DNA from: Microbacterium mitrae
Lineage (GTDB): Bacteria; Actinomycetota; Actinomycetes; Actinomycetales; Microbacteriaceae
NCBI RefSeq assembly: GCF_008017445.1
Contig: NZ_VRSW01000001.1
Coordinates: forward strand, 868,001-932,000
Length of the DNA: 64,000 nt
Direction of reading: 5' to 3'
Shown: positions 62,969 through 64,000 of the stretch, piece by piece
Layout: every line of letters starts with the position of its first letter
How positions within the stretch are numbered: the stretch's first letter is position 1
Position numbers and translations under genes: made by a program
Notes under the pieces: generated by a model
The model's input: the letters and a program-made list of their open reading frames with translations, nothing else
Database searches by the model: none
Told to the model about the DNA's origin: nothing

Positions 62969-63520
62969 TTAGGCCGCGTTGCGCGAAACGTGCTTGGCGA
63001 ACGCCTGCATCCAGCTGTGCAGGAACGACGAGGTCGATGCATCGGCGATTTCACCGTCTGCGGTGAAGAAGCCCGGCGTGATGGTGAGGTAGCCCTCGGG
63101 CTGAGCCATCACATCTGAGTCCAGGAACGAGAGCACGGTGCGCAGGTGCGACTGTGCGACGGCGGTGCCGATCGCACCGATCGATGCGCCGATCATTGCA
63201 GACGGCTTGCCGGCAACGACGTTCTGGCCCCACGGACGGCTTGCCCAGTCGAGGGCGTTCTTCAGCGCACCGGGGATAGACCGGTTGTACTCGGGCGTGA
63301 CCACCAGGATTCCGTCGACGTCAGCCAGACTGGCCTTGAAATCCAGAGCCTCGGCCGGGTAGTTCGCATCGGCGTCGTGCGAGTACAGGGCGAGCTTCGA
63401 GTAGTCGATGTCGACAATTTCCAGCTCGGCGGGTGCGAGCTTGGTCAGCGCGTTGGCGAGCTGGCGGTTGATCGAATCGGAGGCGAGGCTACCGACGAGG
63501 AGGCCGATCTTGATCGTCAT
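62969..63520 (-). CDS. NADPH-dependent FMN reductase
   Basis: 183 residues, flavodoxin-like fold. Words: IGLLVGSLASDSINRQLANAL, VVTPEYNRSIPGALKNALDW and the FMN-loop GKPSAMIGAS. Start is the ATG preceded by AAAGGATT. Upstream, ATGC-AAAC-GCAT (63580-63591) is a small inverted repeat in the AT-rich promoter zone. Confidence 0.88.
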   Translation of the reverse strand: MTIKIGLLVGSLASDSINRQLANALTKLAPAELEIVDIDYSKLALYSHDADANYPAEALDFKASLADVDGILVVTPEYNRSIPGALKNALDWASRPWGQNVVAGKPSAMIGASIGAIGTAVAQSHLRTVLSFLDSDVMAQPEGYLTITPGFFTADGEIADASTSSFLHSWMQAFAKHVSRNAA

Positions 63521-63660
63521 GCTTGAGAATCCTTTCCTGTGCCTACCGGTTGCGATGGGCATCAGAGAAGACAACTTCAATGCAAACGCATATATTCCAG
63601 ATTCGCGCAGAAAAGTTTCGCGACGGGGCTCACGCAGGCACGAGCGTGTTCCGGCGACCG

Positions 63661-64000
63661 CTACGCCAGGGCCGCCTCGGCGTGCCGCTGGCAGAGCGCA
63701 GCAATGCCGCGCGTGGAACATGACGCGCACTGCACCACACGATTGCGGCAGGACTCATCGGCGCAGTTCACCATGTTCGCATCCGGTTCACCACACGTCG
63801 AGCACGTTGAAATCACGGTCGCCTTGGAGCCAAAGGTGACCGTCTCGCGCCCGTCAAAGACGTAGAGCGATCCCTCCCACAGACCCGCATTGCCGAAGCT
63901 TTCGCCGTAGCGAACGATGCCGCCGTCAAGTTGGTAGACCTCACCGAACCCACGCGAGACCATCAGGCTCGACAGCACCTCACAGCGAATACCGCCGGTG
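63661..64000 (-). CDS. trhO: tRNA uridine(34) hydroxylase TrhO, 3' part
   Basis: The frame enters from the right edge; the first residues [11 protein letters not shown] belong to the rhodanese active-site loop, so the catalytic Cys is just outside. The C-terminal half reads [24 protein letters not shown], and two Cys pairs ([16 protein letters not shown]) near the end. TrhO hydroxylates U34 of some tRNAs in the 5-oxyuridine pathway. Confidence 0.88.
   Translation of the reverse strand, partial: TGGIRCEVLSSLMVSRGFGEVYQLDGGIVRYGESFGNAGLWEGSLYVFDGRETVTFGSKATVISTCSTCGEPDANMVNCADESCRNRVVQCASCSTRGIAALCQRHAEAALA

Overview
The window is high-GC, densely coded actinobacterial DNA. SucCD is followed by a PerM-like membrane protein, PurN and PurH, and the sequence also holds an F420-type Ddn-like protein, leaderless-looking starts and Microbacteriaceae-style gene families. 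I read it as chromosome of a Microbacteriaceae member (Microbacterium or a relative). That placement is inference from gene content, not a database match. No rRNA, tRNA, CRISPR array, prophage or intact insertion sequence was seen.

Layout. 1-9 kb: the tail of a RamB-like regulator, a DUF2079 membrane protein, an AlkZ-like glycosylase, a GapB-type GAPDH, a lipoprotein, a ThDP enzyme and a small DUF4177/DUF2165 pair. 8.7-18.6 kb: a homoprotocatechuate meta-cleavage island. It holds an MHS transporter, an FAH-RraA fusion, a GntR regulator and hpaE, hpaD, hpaH and hpaI, and is followed by an AtoE-type transporter. 19.3-21.6 kb: wreckage of a peptide ABC operon beside aroM, with a deletion scar and a headless IclR gene. 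22.2-24.5 kb: glyA-folD under a ZTP riboswitch. 24.5-27.2 and 31.8-38.0 kb: two amino-sugar loci. One has hexosaminidase and nagA; the other has a ROK regulator, ABC importer, ROK kinase and nagB. A shared GTTAG-N5-CTTAC operator candidate links them. Between them lies an ECF sigma factor fused to its own anti-sigma and stalk domains. 38-42 kb: a hypothetical protein, an L,D-transpeptidase, a GNAT protein and a membrane protein.

42.0-44.4 kb is the most unusual stretch. Six copies of a two-hairpin repeat of about 88 bp (136-bp period in the tandem part) bracket a lone AbiEi/DUF559-type endonuclease-like gene. 44.4-48.3 kb: a heterodimeric ABC exporter with one degenerate ATPase site, preceded by a 21-residue leader peptide, a promoter and an inverted-repeat operator. 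48.5-50.5 kb: an Ada-AlkA fusion coupled to Ogt. 50.6-58.5 kb: purH, purN, a PerM-like protein, a Ddn-like protein, an AzgA-type purine permease and sucDC. 58.6-60.0 kb: what looks like an orphan toxin C-terminal tip, an Imm52-like protein and an SseB-domain protein. The window ends with a TetR regulator, an RsmC-like methyltransferase, a flavin monooxygenase, an FMN reductase and the 3' end of trhO.

A genome-scale oddity runs through genes and gaps alike. The octamer CGGAACCA/TGGTTCCG occurs far more often than base composition predicts, and it forms the arms of hairpins in the repeat region.
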